From positions 1 through 64,000 of the forward strand of contig JAJRQB010000013.1 in assembly GCA_024280485.1 (NCBI GenBank): 64,000 bases of DNA. Reading direction: 5' to 3'. Positions within the stretch are counted from its first letter, which is position 1, and each line of letters begins with the position of its first letter. Made by a program: the position numbers and the translations under genes. Below, one piece after another: positions 34,469 through 42,805 of the stretch. Source of the stretch: Deltaproteobacteria bacterium. GTDB lineage: Bacteria > Desulfobacterota > Desulfuromonadia > Desulfuromonadales > Geopsychrobacteraceae. Under the pieces are notes generated by a model. The model was given only the letters and a program-made list of their open reading frames with translations, made no database searches and had not been told where the DNA came from.

Positions 34469-34767
34469 TGTCTTGCCTTCTGTCCAGTTATCGAGTTGTT
34501 ACCGATGCTTTTTTGTAAGTGAGTCGTAAGTTCAGGTTCGCTAGCCAGTTTCATACTGATGGCTGTGTAAGCTGAAACCGCGTAGGGGGCAAAAAACGTC
34601 AGGACAAGTTTGACATAGTCCACCTCGCCGAAGTTCAGCCTATACAGCCTGTCCCCTTGATTGATCAGATTCAAAAATATTCCGACAATCAGAGCAACCT
34701 TCATTGCTCTGAGGATCAAGTCGCGATCAAGCACTGCGCTCAGGATGATCTCAAATTTACGTCTCAT
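34465..34767 (-). CDS. nrtS: NrtS-like nitrate/nitrite transporter
   Basis: A 100-residue membrane protein with two hydrophobic segments (about 22-40 and 55-75). The pattern VALIVGIFLNLINQGDRL, then KLVLTFFAPYAVSAYTA, matches the NrtS family of small nitrate/nitrite transporters. It would act in the inner membrane, probably as an oligomer. The start follows a 41-base gap after the AhpD-like gene and the stop overlaps the flavoprotein start by 4 bases. With P460 and the Crp/Fnr gene nearby it points to nitrogen-oxide handling. Confidence 0.75.
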   Translation of the reverse strand: MRRKFEIILSAVLDRDLILRAMKVALIVGIFLNLINQGDRLYRLNFGEVDYVKLVLTFFAPYAVSAYTAISMKLASEPELTTHLQKSIGNNSITGQKARQ

Positions 34768-34808
34768 AGGTTCCTTCTAACGATTGAATCATGGTGCCTG
34801 TACTCCTA

Positions 34809-35333
34809 TCAGGAGCCAACAGGCACACCCATAGAATCGAGAAATTTGTTGAATGCAGTGAAGAGCTCCATCACCCCGAGAGCTTCAACAATTTCAGCAT
34901 CGGTCGCTCCTGTTTCACGGAGTGCCGTAAACTCGGTATCAGGTATCTTGCCCGGATTCGTGTTGGCCTGGCGCGCGAAGTTGATCAGGGCTTTCTCTTT
35001 TGCGGTAAAATCGGTCTTGTCGAGATCCTTTTCAATTGCATCGAGCTCCGCGTCTGACACGCCGATTGAGCGCAGGGCGCCAGTGTGGGCAGCTATGCAG
35101 TAGGCGCAGCTGTTGTCCTGTGAGACCAGAACTGCAATTGATTCTTTGACTTTACGGCTCAGGACGCCTTCCATCATCACCGCCTTGACCTTGTTCCAGT
35201 TGGCGCGCAACAGAGGTGGATGATGCGCATAGGCGCTAAAGAGACCAGGGAGGCGACCGAAGGCTTCTTGTATTTCGTTGAAAATTTCGGTGATTTCCGG
35301 GGTCTGTTCTGTTACGGGATGAATTCTAGGCAT
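34809..35333 (-). CDS. AhpD-like carboxymuconolactone decarboxylase-family peroxidase
   Basis: A 174-residue helical protein with the AhpD signature CAYCIAAHTGAL (CxxC with a nearby His) at about 94-105. Such proteins reduce peroxides through a redox-active disulfide, and some act in aromatic degradation. It is followed closely by nrtS and preceded by the TetR gene, whose stop is 1 base before this start. Expression is therefore probably controlled by that TetR regulator. Confidence 0.88.
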   Translation of the reverse strand: MPRIHPVTEQTPEITEIFNEIQEAFGRLPGLFSAYAHHPPLLRANWNKVKAVMMEGVLSRKVKESIAVLVSQDNSCAYCIAAHTGALRSIGVSDAELDAIEKDLDKTDFTAKEKALINFARQANTNPGKIPDTEFTALRETGATDAEIVEALGVMELFTAFNKFLDSMGVPVGS

Positions 35334-35334
35334 T

Positions 35335-35946
35335 TCAGTTGACCTCCTTGTTCGGGTTGTGTTGCAAGCCCAGCAGGGTTCGAAGACTGTGCAGACAGGT
35401 CTTTAATGGCATTTCAGATTTGAGTAGCCGGGCCTGCATGATTCCTCCTTCGATGGTTGCGACGATCAGCGTCGCCAACTCGTTGGCTGACAGGTCGGTA
35501 CGTATTTCGTGTTGCTGTTGAGCTTGCTCTATTTTCTGCTCAATCTTTGTTGTCCAGTCATAGAAAACATTAGTTACAAAATCGGCAAACAGCGCTGAAG
35601 TGTCACTTGCTTCCAATGCGGTATTGCCGAAGAGGCAGCCCCCAATAAAATTGGTTTGCTGATGCTTGGCATAAGCTTGTTCGAAAAAATTTTGTAGCGC
35701 CTCACCGGGGGTACCGACACTCAAGGTTTGATCAAGGAATTTCATGAAATCTTCGCTCTCCCTGGCCAGAACCGCCATTGCCAGTTCTTCTTTACCTGCA
35801 AAGTGGAAGTACAGATTCCCACGCGTTGTCCCGGTAGCGACCAGTAAATCATTAATTGAAGTGGCATTAATCCCTTTACGGTTGAACACCCGACTGGCAT
35901 CTGCCAGTATTCGAGCCTTTGTCTTTTGTCCCTTAGATTGTGGCAT
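35335..35946 (-). CDS. TetR/AcrR-family transcriptional regulator
   Basis: A 203-residue repressor. The N-terminal helix-turn-helix has ARILADASRVFNRKGINATS and TTRGNLYFHFAGKEELAM, the usual TetR DNA-binding features; the C-terminal ligand domain is variable. It is the first gene of a six-gene minus-strand operon ending with the Crp/Fnr gene. An 18-bp imperfect inverted repeat at 35965-35982, next to a -10 box at 35985-35990, is the likely autoregulatory operator. Ligand unknown. Confidence 0.9.
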   Translation of the reverse strand: MPQSKGQKTKARILADASRVFNRKGINATSINDLLVATGTTRGNLYFHFAGKEELAMAVLARESEDFMKFLDQTLSVGTPGEALQNFFEQAYAKHQQTNFIGGCLFGNTALEASDTSALFADFVTNVFYDWTTKIEQKIEQAQQQHEIRTDLSANELATLIVATIEGGIMQARLLKSEMPLKTCLHSLRTLLGLQHNPNKEVN

Positions 35947-35964
35947 GATAATCCCTTTTAAAAA

Positions 35965-35982
35965 AAACCGAACGATCAGTTT
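35965..35982 (-). promoter_or_regulatory. Likely TetR operator and promoter of the six-gene operon
   Basis: On the minus strand AAACTGATCGTTCGGTTT is an 18-bp imperfect inverted repeat (7 of 9 positions pair). The -10-like TATAAA sits next to it at 35985-35990. A TetR bound here would block RNA polymerase. Confidence 0.55.
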
Positions 35983-36022
35983 GTTTTATAACGTTACTTT
36001 ATTCACGAAGCGATTGTCAACC

Positions 36023-36056
36023 AAACCAGAGTCACCCTCATTGGTGACCCTGGTTT
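36023..36056. repeat. 14-bp imperfect inverted repeat
   Basis: AAACCAGAGTCACC (36023-36036) and GGTGACCCTGGTTT (36043-36056) pair at 13 of 14 positions around a 6-base loop. No T-run follows, so this is either a palindromic operator or an RNA hairpin in the roughly 480-base gap between the TetR and ettA genes. Confidence 0.55.
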
Positions 36057-36299
36057 GTCACGCGGGACAGTTTTGGGATTAGTCTGTTGACCTTTCAGTT
36101 AGTTGTTGGTTTGTTTTGAATACTGATTTTATCAACGATGAATCTGGTCTTGCTTTTATCTCTATCTCAATGATTGTGCCAAATTTAAAACATTACAATA
36201 TTGGTAAGTTATGAGGATTGTGATGTTATTCAGGGAGGGGATTGTAGAATATTCGATAGCTAGATATTGAATATCCAGCATGATTAGACCGCCAAATAA

Positions 36300-36329
36300 A
36301 ATGCCAATCTCGTTTTAGAGATTGGCATT
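36300..36329 (-). terminator. Intrinsic terminator downstream of ettA
   Basis: AATGCCAATCTC (36300-36311) and GAGATTGGCATT (36318-36329) form a perfect 12-bp stem with a 6-base loop, flanked by T runs on either strand. It lies about 95 bases past the ettA stop and can act in both directions. The rest of the 35947-36423 gap holds only the operator and the inverted repeat listed separately. Confidence 0.7.
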
Positions 36330-36423
36330 TTTACATTCGATTTAGTTTCTAGCGCGAAAGAGAAGATTATGTCTTTGTCAGACTGCTACCCACTTAACTT
36401 GAGCGATTCAAGAAGACACTGAG

Positions 36424-38100
36424 TTATTGACGAGTCAGGTTCCGATAGCGAATCCGATGCGGCTGATCAGCATCGCGTCCCAGGCGTTTTTTGCGGTCTT
36501 CTTCGTACTCCGAGTAATTACCTTCATACCAGACAATCTGGCTGTCGCCCTCAAAGGCGAGGATATGGGTGGCAATACGATCGAGAAACCAGCGGTCATG
36601 GCTGATAACCACCGCACAGCCGCCGAAGTTTTCAAGACCTTCTTCCAGTGCGCGCAGGGTATTGACGTCGAGATCATTGGTCGGCTCATCGAGCAGCAGC
36701 ACGTTGGCTTCTTCGCGCATCATCTTGGCCAGGTGTACGCGATTGCGTTCGCCGCCTGAAAGGACTCCGACTTTCTTCTGCTGATCACTGCCAGAAAAGT
36801 TAAAGCGTGCCACATAGGCGCGTGAGTTGATTGAGTTGCCGCCGAGCTGGATGAAATCCTGACCGCCGGTGATCTCTTCAAAGATGGTTTTTGTTGAATC
36901 GAGGTTACGGTCCTGATCGACGTAGCCGAGCTTGACTGTTTCGCCCACCTTGAAACTACCAGTGTCGGGTTTTTCCTGACCGGTAATCATCCGGAAGAGG
37001 GTGGTTTTCCCTGCGCCGTTGGGACCGATCACTCCGACGATACCGCCAGGGGGCAGGCTGAAACTGAGATTGTCGATCAGCAGACGCTCACCGAAGGCCT
37101 TGCTGATCTCCTTTGTTTCAACAACGATTCCACCGAGTCGTGGTCCCGGTGGAATATAAAGTTCCATATTCTGCTCTTTGGCGGCCGCCTCATTGCCGAG
37201 TAATTTTTCGTAGGAGTTGATTCGCGCCTGACCCTTGGCGTGGCGGCCCTTGGGTGACATCCGGATCCACTCCAGTTCGCGTTTCAATGTCTGCTGACGT
37301 TTGCTTTCGGTCTTTTCTTCCTTGCGGAGCCGTTCTTGTTTCTGCTCCAGCCAGCTTGAATAGTTGCCTTTCCAGGGGATTCCCTGGCCGCGGTCGAGTT
37401 CGAGAATCCAACCGGCAACGTTGTCGAGGAAGTAGCGGTCGTGAGTGACGGCGATAACTGTCCCAGGGTAGCGTTGCAGGTGTTGTTCGAGCCAGGCAAC
37501 AGTCTCAGCATCGAGGTGGTTGGTTGGCTCATCGAGCAACAGAATGTCGGGTTTGCTCAGTAATAGACGGCAGAGGGCCACGCGTCTTTTTTCACCACCG
37601 GAGAGATTTTTTGTCGGGGTTTCTGGTGGTGGGCAGCGCAGTGACTCTTCTGCTAATTCAAGTCGTGAATCGAGATCCCAGGCATCTGCAGCATCCAGCT
37701 TGTCCTGTACCTTGGCCTGGCGCTCAAGAAGTTTGTCCATGTCACAATCCGGGTCGGCAAAGGCGTTGTTGATCTCCTCGAATTCTGCAAGGAGATCGAC
37801 TGTTTCCTGAACCCCTTCCTGAACAATCTCGCGTACCGTCTTGCTTTCATCGAGATGTGGTTCCTGTTCCAGATAACCAACAGTGTAGCCATCAGAGAGG
37901 GCCGCTTCGCCGTTGAACTCTTTGTCTACTCCTGCCATGATTTTTAAAAGGGTCGATTTACCCGAACCGTTCAGCCCGAGCACCCCGATCTTGGCACCAT
38001 AGTAATAGGAGAGGGAGATGTCCTTGATGATCGGTTGTTTGTTGTAGCTCTTGCTGACGCGCATCATCGAATAGATGATTTTTTTAGTGTCTTCGCTCAT
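36424..38100 (-). CDS. ettA: EttA, ABC-F energy-dependent translational throttle
   Basis: A 558-residue ABC-F protein with two nucleotide-binding domains and no membrane part. Walker A motifs are GLNGSGKST near residue 40 and GPNGAGKTT near 360; signature motifs are LSGGEKRR and LSGGERNR; both Walker B regions read LLLDEPTN. The linker and the arm domain are of EttA type. It binds the ribosomal E site and gates entry into elongation according to ADP/ATP ratio. The start at 38100 (MSEDTKK) matches the family; the upstream extension to 38241 is not supported. A terminator follows at 36300-36329. Confidence 0.93.
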   Translation of the reverse strand: MSEDTKKIIYSMMRVSKSYNKQPIIKDISLSYYYGAKIGVLGLNGSGKSTLLKIMAGVDKEFNGEAALSDGYTVGYLEQEPHLDESKTVREIVQEGVQETVDLLAEFEEINNAFADPDCDMDKLLERQAKVQDKLDAADAWDLDSRLELAEESLRCPPPETPTKNLSGGEKRRVALCRLLLSKPDILLLDEPTNHLDAETVAWLEQHLQRYPGTVIAVTHDRYFLDNVAGWILELDRGQGIPWKGNYSSWLEQKQERLRKEEKTESKRQQTLKRELEWIRMSPKGRHAKGQARINSYEKLLGNEAAAKEQNMELYIPPGPRLGGIVVETKEISKAFGERLLIDNLSFSLPPGGIVGVIGPNGAGKTTLFRMITGQEKPDTGSFKVGETVKLGYVDQDRNLDSTKTIFEEITGGQDFIQLGGNSINSRAYVARFNFSGSDQQKKVGVLSGGERNRVHLAKMMREEANVLLLDEPTNDLDVNTLRALEEGLENFGGCAVVISHDRWFLDRIATHILAFEGDSQIVWYEGNYSEYEEDRKKRLGRDADQPHRIRYRNLTRQ

Positions 38101-38262
38101 AGGTTCAATCCGAATAAATAATAGAGTAGAGAATAAGGGATAATCGAAGGGTTTGTATAACACTGCCGCAGTTCGGGGGCAAGTGTGAGGAATGTTGGGT
38201 AAGTCCGAATCAGCCTGGATTTTTCTCTCCCTACGCCTCATGTCCTGTGCTCTGGGTCTGAT

Positions 38263-39414
38263 TTATTTCAAGCTGTCGAGTTGACTGATCGCCTTAAGGA
38301 AGTTACGTGTCAGGCTGGGGTGGAGGGTGGTCCCGGCTTGCTCCATCATGATGCCGGCTACAGCGTCGAGAGTGAGAGACTCACGATAGGAGCGATGAGT
38401 GCGCAATGCGTCGAAAAAGTCAGAAATGGTTGTCATCTGGCTGACCAGATGCTGTTGCCAGGGGCGTGATACTTTGGGATATCCGGAGCCATCATAACGC
38501 ATGTGATGCTCATAGGCTGTAACAACCGCGAGGCGTGGAACTCCGGGGGTGCCAAACAGGTACTCTGCTCCTTTACGTGGATGGTCTTGCATGATTGCCC
38601 ATTCTTCATCATCCAGTTGAGAAGGTTTCTGTAAAATTTCTGCAGGGACAAATAGTTTGCCGACATCGTGCAGCATGGCCGAAAGGCCGATTTCGTGTAA
38701 GGTTTGACCCTCAATTCCAAGGAGGCGCGCCTGGGCGAGATTGAGGACGTAAACGTTGGTAGAATGAGTATAGGTATATTCATCGAGGCCACGCAGAGGG
38801 GCGAGGGCGAGCAGGGGGTCTGCATTGCGACTGAAAGCATCGACGAAGCCGGAGACGATATCTGATATCCCGACGACATTGAGACGCTGACGGGTACGTG
38901 CTGCGCGGTAAATATCGAGGAATTCGGTCAGTTCATCCTCTTGAATCTCCGCCAAGGATGGAAATTGTTCGAAAATCTGATTGGCCGCCGTCTCGTGATC
39001 AGTTGTGCTGCCCTCGGCGTAACGAATTTCGAGTTTACCGTAGCGAATGTGCTTACTGGAGACAGCCTCACCGGCGTTTTGTGAGCCGCGAACCAATACG
39101 GCTACCAGATTGCGAATCTCCTCAATTTCGATGCCCGGCAGAAGCTTAAGCGTCCCGACTCCCCGCCTTTTGAGTCCCTGTATCATTTTCTCGACCGACA
39201 GGTTGTTCTCTAACGGCAGGTTATCGAAGATCAGTTGATCATCAACCAGCATCAAATTGACTTCGCCATCCTCCCCCTGGGCGCGTTGCAGGTGAACCTG
39301 AGCCAGGTTGCACAGATGTGAAACCTGGCGATGGCCAAGGTTGTAGAGGGCCGCGTTCGCCGCTGCCGTGGTCAGGCGTCGGATGAAAGCTTGAACATTC
39401 TCAGGATTCGCCAT
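38263..39414 (-). CDS. HD-GYP domain protein, probable cyclic-di-GMP phosphodiesterase
   Basis: A 383-residue protein. The C-terminal half is an HD-GYP domain: SAMLHDVGKLF (HD pair), the YEHHMRYDGSGYPK motif that contains the GYP signature, and a final helix pattern. HD-GYP proteins hydrolyse cyclic di-GMP. The N-terminal 180 residues have the unknown segment DDQLIFDNLPLENNLSVEKM also found in other Desulfuromonadales proteins. ATG 39414, with AGGAGGG just before it, is used instead of the longer start at 39468. It overlaps the upstream HEAT-repeat gene by 14 bases, so the two are translationally coupled. Confidence 0.88.
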   Translation of the reverse strand: MANPENVQAFIRRLTTAAANAALYNLGHRQVSHLCNLAQVHLQRAQGEDGEVNLMLVDDQLIFDNLPLENNLSVEKMIQGLKRRGVGTLKLLPGIEIEEIRNLVAVLVRGSQNAGEAVSSKHIRYGKLEIRYAEGSTTDHETAANQIFEQFPSLAEIQEDELTEFLDIYRAARTRQRLNVVGISDIVSGFVDAFSRNADPLLALAPLRGLDEYTYTHSTNVYVLNLAQARLLGIEGQTLHEIGLSAMLHDVGKLFVPAEILQKPSQLDDEEWAIMQDHPRKGAEYLFGTPGVPRLAVVTAYEHHMRYDGSGYPKVSRPWQQHLVSQMTTISDFFDALRTHRSYRESLTLDAVAGIMMEQAGTTLHPSLTRNFLKAISQLDSLK

Positions 39415-41620
39415 TTGCCCTCCTACGCAGAATCCGTAACTGTTCTGTGGCGATTGAGATGATTTCACTGTTTGTGGATTTCACAAGTTGTTCCAATAAG
39501 GGCGAGGCAACTTTCGACGGATAGCAACCGAGAGTTTTGATAGCTTCAAGTTTCAAGCGCCGAAAAAACTTCGGATGTAGCAGGTTGCCAGAGTTTATCA
39601 GTCCTTCCAGAAAAGAGACCACTCCGGCATCGCCAATTTTTGACAGGGCGCGCAGGATCTGAATTTTCAGCTCGAGGCCCTCTTCATTCAGGGGGCCATC
39701 ACGCAAAATCTTAAGTAATTGTCGTTGTACCGCTTTGTCTTGGCTGCGGTCGGCGATTTGGGCGGCATAGTACTGTGCCGAGATGTTTTGTGACTGCAGT
39801 TCTTCAAGAAGTTGTCGCTCTGCCCGCGGACGATTATACAGATACATTAATTTGAGAACTTCCTGACGAACGCGGGGGTGAGGATAGTCGACCAGAGAGT
39901 ACAATTGCTTAACCAGTGCCGGATGCTGGTGCTGAGCCAGAACTATGATCAGATTCCGGACCAGATACCAGCGTTCATCGTTGAGACGCTCGAGAATAGC
40001 TTCATGAGCATTGCGGCCCATCTCTTTGAGGCAAGCCATGTAGTAACGACGCACCGCCATGTTTTCAGTTTCGGCCAGGCGATTTATCAACTCATCAGCA
40101 AATGGGGAGCCTACGGCCAGAATGTAATTGCGCACCTCCTCTTGTTTGTCGCTGCCGAAACGGTCCAGAGCATCAAGAGTCTCAACGACAAACTCTCGGG
40201 AATGCAGCGTTTCCAGGACCTCCTCAGCAAGAAAGAAGGTTGCGACCTCGTCATGATTGAGATAATCAATCCAGCGTTGATGAAGGTCTTGAAGTGCAAT
40301 AAAATCACCGGTCTCAAGAAAGAAGCGCGCTAGGTCGACCAGGTTGCGCTGCAAGGTACTTTCCAGCTCTGATTCTGTTCCGGAAGACATGATTTCAAAG
40401 ATAATCGCACTGGTCTGACGTTCAACCGATTGGCTGTCAAGGGTTGCTCGCAGAGACTCCATCTCTTCGGTTTTGAGCAGGCTTATCTGTTCGGTAGAGA
40501 CGATTGTGTTCAAAGCATTCTGGTAGGCTTCGGGGATGAATAACCCCGTATCCTCTTCACGGAAAATCATCCGCATTCGCTTGCCAGCCTCTAGATTATC
40601 CAGGCTGGTACTGCCCTGAATATTTGAACGAGCAGCCCCCTTTTCCTGATGCTTGGATAACTTGCCGAGCAGGTTTAGAATGTTGTTGGAGACTTGCATC
40701 TCTTGTTGATTTACCTGTTTGAGGCTGTCAAGAATTAACTCTTCCGGGAAGGCTTGAAGTACCGCTTCTGCTTTACCTTGCTGAGTATCAAGCGTCCGAA
40801 AGGTACTATTGAGAAACTGTCGGCGTAGCTCAGGGTTCAGTGCGCTGATCAGATCACCAAGCCCTTCGTTCCCTGGCCCCTTATGCTTCCTGCCTTGCGA
40901 ACCGCTGCTGGCAGTGCTTGTCTGGCTGATAAAAGAAGTGATGACCGCATCATAATTTTCCTTGCCGGTCATCCCTTGTCCTTCGGATTTGCGATTTAGA
41001 ATGCCTGCGACAAGGCGTGGATCGAAATCTGTCGGCATGTAGAGACTGCTTCCTTCCGGGTCGATAACACCTTCCATCATGCCGAAGAGAAAGTTTTCCC
41101 AGAGGGGTTCACGCTCTGCATCATAATCACCGTTGGTGATTCGTTCCTCTTCAACTGTTGTGAAACTACGGTAGTCAACCGGGACAATTTTGACATGGTT
41201 AATTCGCTGGGATTCAAGCAGGGCGGGATAGCCACCATACTCTTGAATCTCTGCTCGTTCGGCGCGCAGCAAAAGGTTCAGGCGGATAAACTCATCATGA
41301 TCAGCGTGTCGCATAAAATGGATGGCGGCGATGCCCCGCGTAAACAAAAAAGAGGCAAAGTCTCGGTAGACCGGATTCTTTCTGTCGAGCCACTCCCCCT
41401 CAAACATCAGTGCATCGCGGGCAACACCAAAGCCGATTTCAGGGCGAAATTCAAACAGGTGATCAAGGAGAGTCAGGACTTTGTTAGTGGCGGTGTCGAT
41501 CATCGGATGCCCAGACGGGTAGGTCGACATATGCCGCCGGGCAATATTCATCTCATAGATGAAGTTAGATAACATCCGGGTGTCGAGATCAGGCAAATTC
41601 TGTAGGGAGCTATGCTCCAC
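39401..41620 (-). CDS. HEAT-repeat protein paired with HD-GYP protein
   Basis: A 739-residue largely helical protein. The C-terminal 300 residues are HEAT-like repeats (LRDGPLNEEGLELKIQILRA, then LEAIKTLGCYPSKVASPLLE). The N-terminal part carries the segment MSTYPSGHPMIDTATNKVLT, also seen in cyclic-di-GMP related proteins. GTG 41620 is the likely start because GGAGGG precedes it by 4 bases. It overlaps the HD-GYP gene, so it may be the scaffold or regulator of that enzyme (inference). Confidence 0.75.
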   Translation of the reverse strand: MEHSSLQNLPDLDTRMLSNFIYEMNIARRHMSTYPSGHPMIDTATNKVLTLLDHLFEFRPEIGFGVARDALMFEGEWLDRKNPVYRDFASFLFTRGIAAIHFMRHADHDEFIRLNLLLRAERAEIQEYGGYPALLESQRINHVKIVPVDYRSFTTVEEERITNGDYDAEREPLWENFLFGMMEGVIDPEGSSLYMPTDFDPRLVAGILNRKSEGQGMTGKENYDAVITSFISQTSTASSGSQGRKHKGPGNEGLGDLISALNPELRRQFLNSTFRTLDTQQGKAEAVLQAFPEELILDSLKQVNQQEMQVSNNILNLLGKLSKHQEKGAARSNIQGSTSLDNLEAGKRMRMIFREEDTGLFIPEAYQNALNTIVSTEQISLLKTEEMESLRATLDSQSVERQTSAIIFEIMSSGTESELESTLQRNLVDLARFFLETGDFIALQDLHQRWIDYLNHDEVATFFLAEEVLETLHSREFVVETLDALDRFGSDKQEEVRNYILAVGSPFADELINRLAETENMAVRRYYMACLKEMGRNAHEAILERLNDERWYLVRNLIIVLAQHQHPALVKQLYSLVDYPHPRVRQEVLKLMYLYNRPRAERQLLEELQSQNISAQYYAAQIADRSQDKAVQRQLLKILRDGPLNEEGLELKIQILRALSKIGDAGVVSFLEGLINSGNLLHPKFFRRLKLEAIKTLGCYPSKVASPLLEQLVKSTNSEIISIATEQLRILRRRANGES

Positions 41621-41788
41621 TGAACCCTCCGGTAAATCGCGGATAGGCAGCAAAAGAAAAATGTATTCAATAGAAAATTTAACACAAAATGTGGACTGGT
41701 GCACACGGCTTCAAATATTGCCAAATGCCCAGTTTTGGTGATAGATTGCGCTTGTGAATAGACATTCTCCCTCAAATTTAGACCACCT

Positions 41789-42766
41789 ATGAGCTGTCCT
41801 CAGAAATTCAGGGTCACTGACGCCGAGCTAGCCAGCCAACTTTATGGTCGACAAAATCGGCACATAAAGCTGGTTGAGCGCGCGCTGGGAATCCGCATCG
41901 GTAGTAATGGCCTTGAACTGCACTTCTCTGGTGATAAGGCTCAGTCAGAAATCGGTCTTCGTGTTTTCGAAGAACTGGAACAACTTCTGATCGCCGGCAT
42001 GCCTCTGTATCCACCTGATGTTGATTATGCGGTGCGCATTCTTTGTCAGGATTCTTCTGCCAATCTGCGTGATATTTTTCTTGATACCGTTTTTATCTCT
42101 GCACGTAAAAAAAATATCGGGCCTAAGAGCCTTGCACAAAAAAACTATATTGATGCGATGCGGGAACATCACGTGGTGTTCGGTGTTGGGCCTGCTGGCA
42201 CCGGAAAAACCTATTTGGCAATGGCGATGGCTGTTGCAGCATTGATGCGTAAAGAGGTTAGCCGTATTTTGTTGGTCCGTCCGGCGGTTGAAGCGGGAGA
42301 AAAGCTCGGTTTTTTACCAGGAGATTTGACTGAAAAAGTCAATCCTTATATGAGACCACTCTATGACGCTCTGTTTGATATGTTGGAACCGGAGCAAGGC
42401 AAAGAGTTGGTGGCTAACGGCATCATTGAGGTTGCACCTCTGGCGTTTATGCGCGGCCGCACTCTCAATGATGCCTTTGTAATTCTCGATGAGGCACAGA
42501 ATACTACCTACGAACAGATGAAGATGTTCCTGACGCGGTTGGGTTTTGGTAGCCGGGCTGTGATCACCGGAGATGTAACCCAGGTCGACCTGCCTGACAG
42601 TCGCCAGTCGGGCTTATTACATGCAATTGAAGTATTGTCCGGAGTTGAAGGGATATGCTTCAATCACTTCAGTGACGTTGATGTCGTGCGACATCCAATT
42701 GTACAATTGATTGTACAAGCCTACGAGGCGGCAGATAAACGTGGGTCTCGTTCTGGGCGCAGATAA
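41789..42766 (+). CDS. phoH: PhoH-like ATPase (YbeZ type)
   Basis: A 325-residue P-loop ATPase. An N-terminal KH-like region is followed by Walker A GPAGTGKT at residues 134-141 and Walker B FVILDEAQN. PhoH/YbeZ proteins work with YbeY in 16S rRNA maturation. It begins a conserved order of five genes (phoH, HDIG, ybeY, corC, lnt). The HDIG gene starts 39 bases after its stop. The start ATG has no strong ribosome site. Confidence 0.94.
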   Translation: MSCPQKFRVTDAELASQLYGRQNRHIKLVERALGIRIGSNGLELHFSGDKAQSEIGLRVFEELEQLLIAGMPLYPPDVDYAVRILCQDSSANLRDIFLDTVFISARKKNIGPKSLAQKNYIDAMREHHVVFGVGPAGTGKTYLAMAMAVAALMRKEVSRILLVRPAVEAGEKLGFLPGDLTEKVNPYMRPLYDALFDMLEPEQGKELVANGIIEVAPLAFMRGRTLNDAFVILDEAQNTTYEQMKMFLTRLGFGSRAVITGDVTQVDLPDSRQSGLLHAIEVLSGVEGICFNHFSDVDVVRHPIVQLIVQAYEAADKRGSRSGRR

Positions 42767-42805
42767 GATGTTCGTTGCGTTGGTGAGGGAGCGTAAAAGG
42801 GAATA

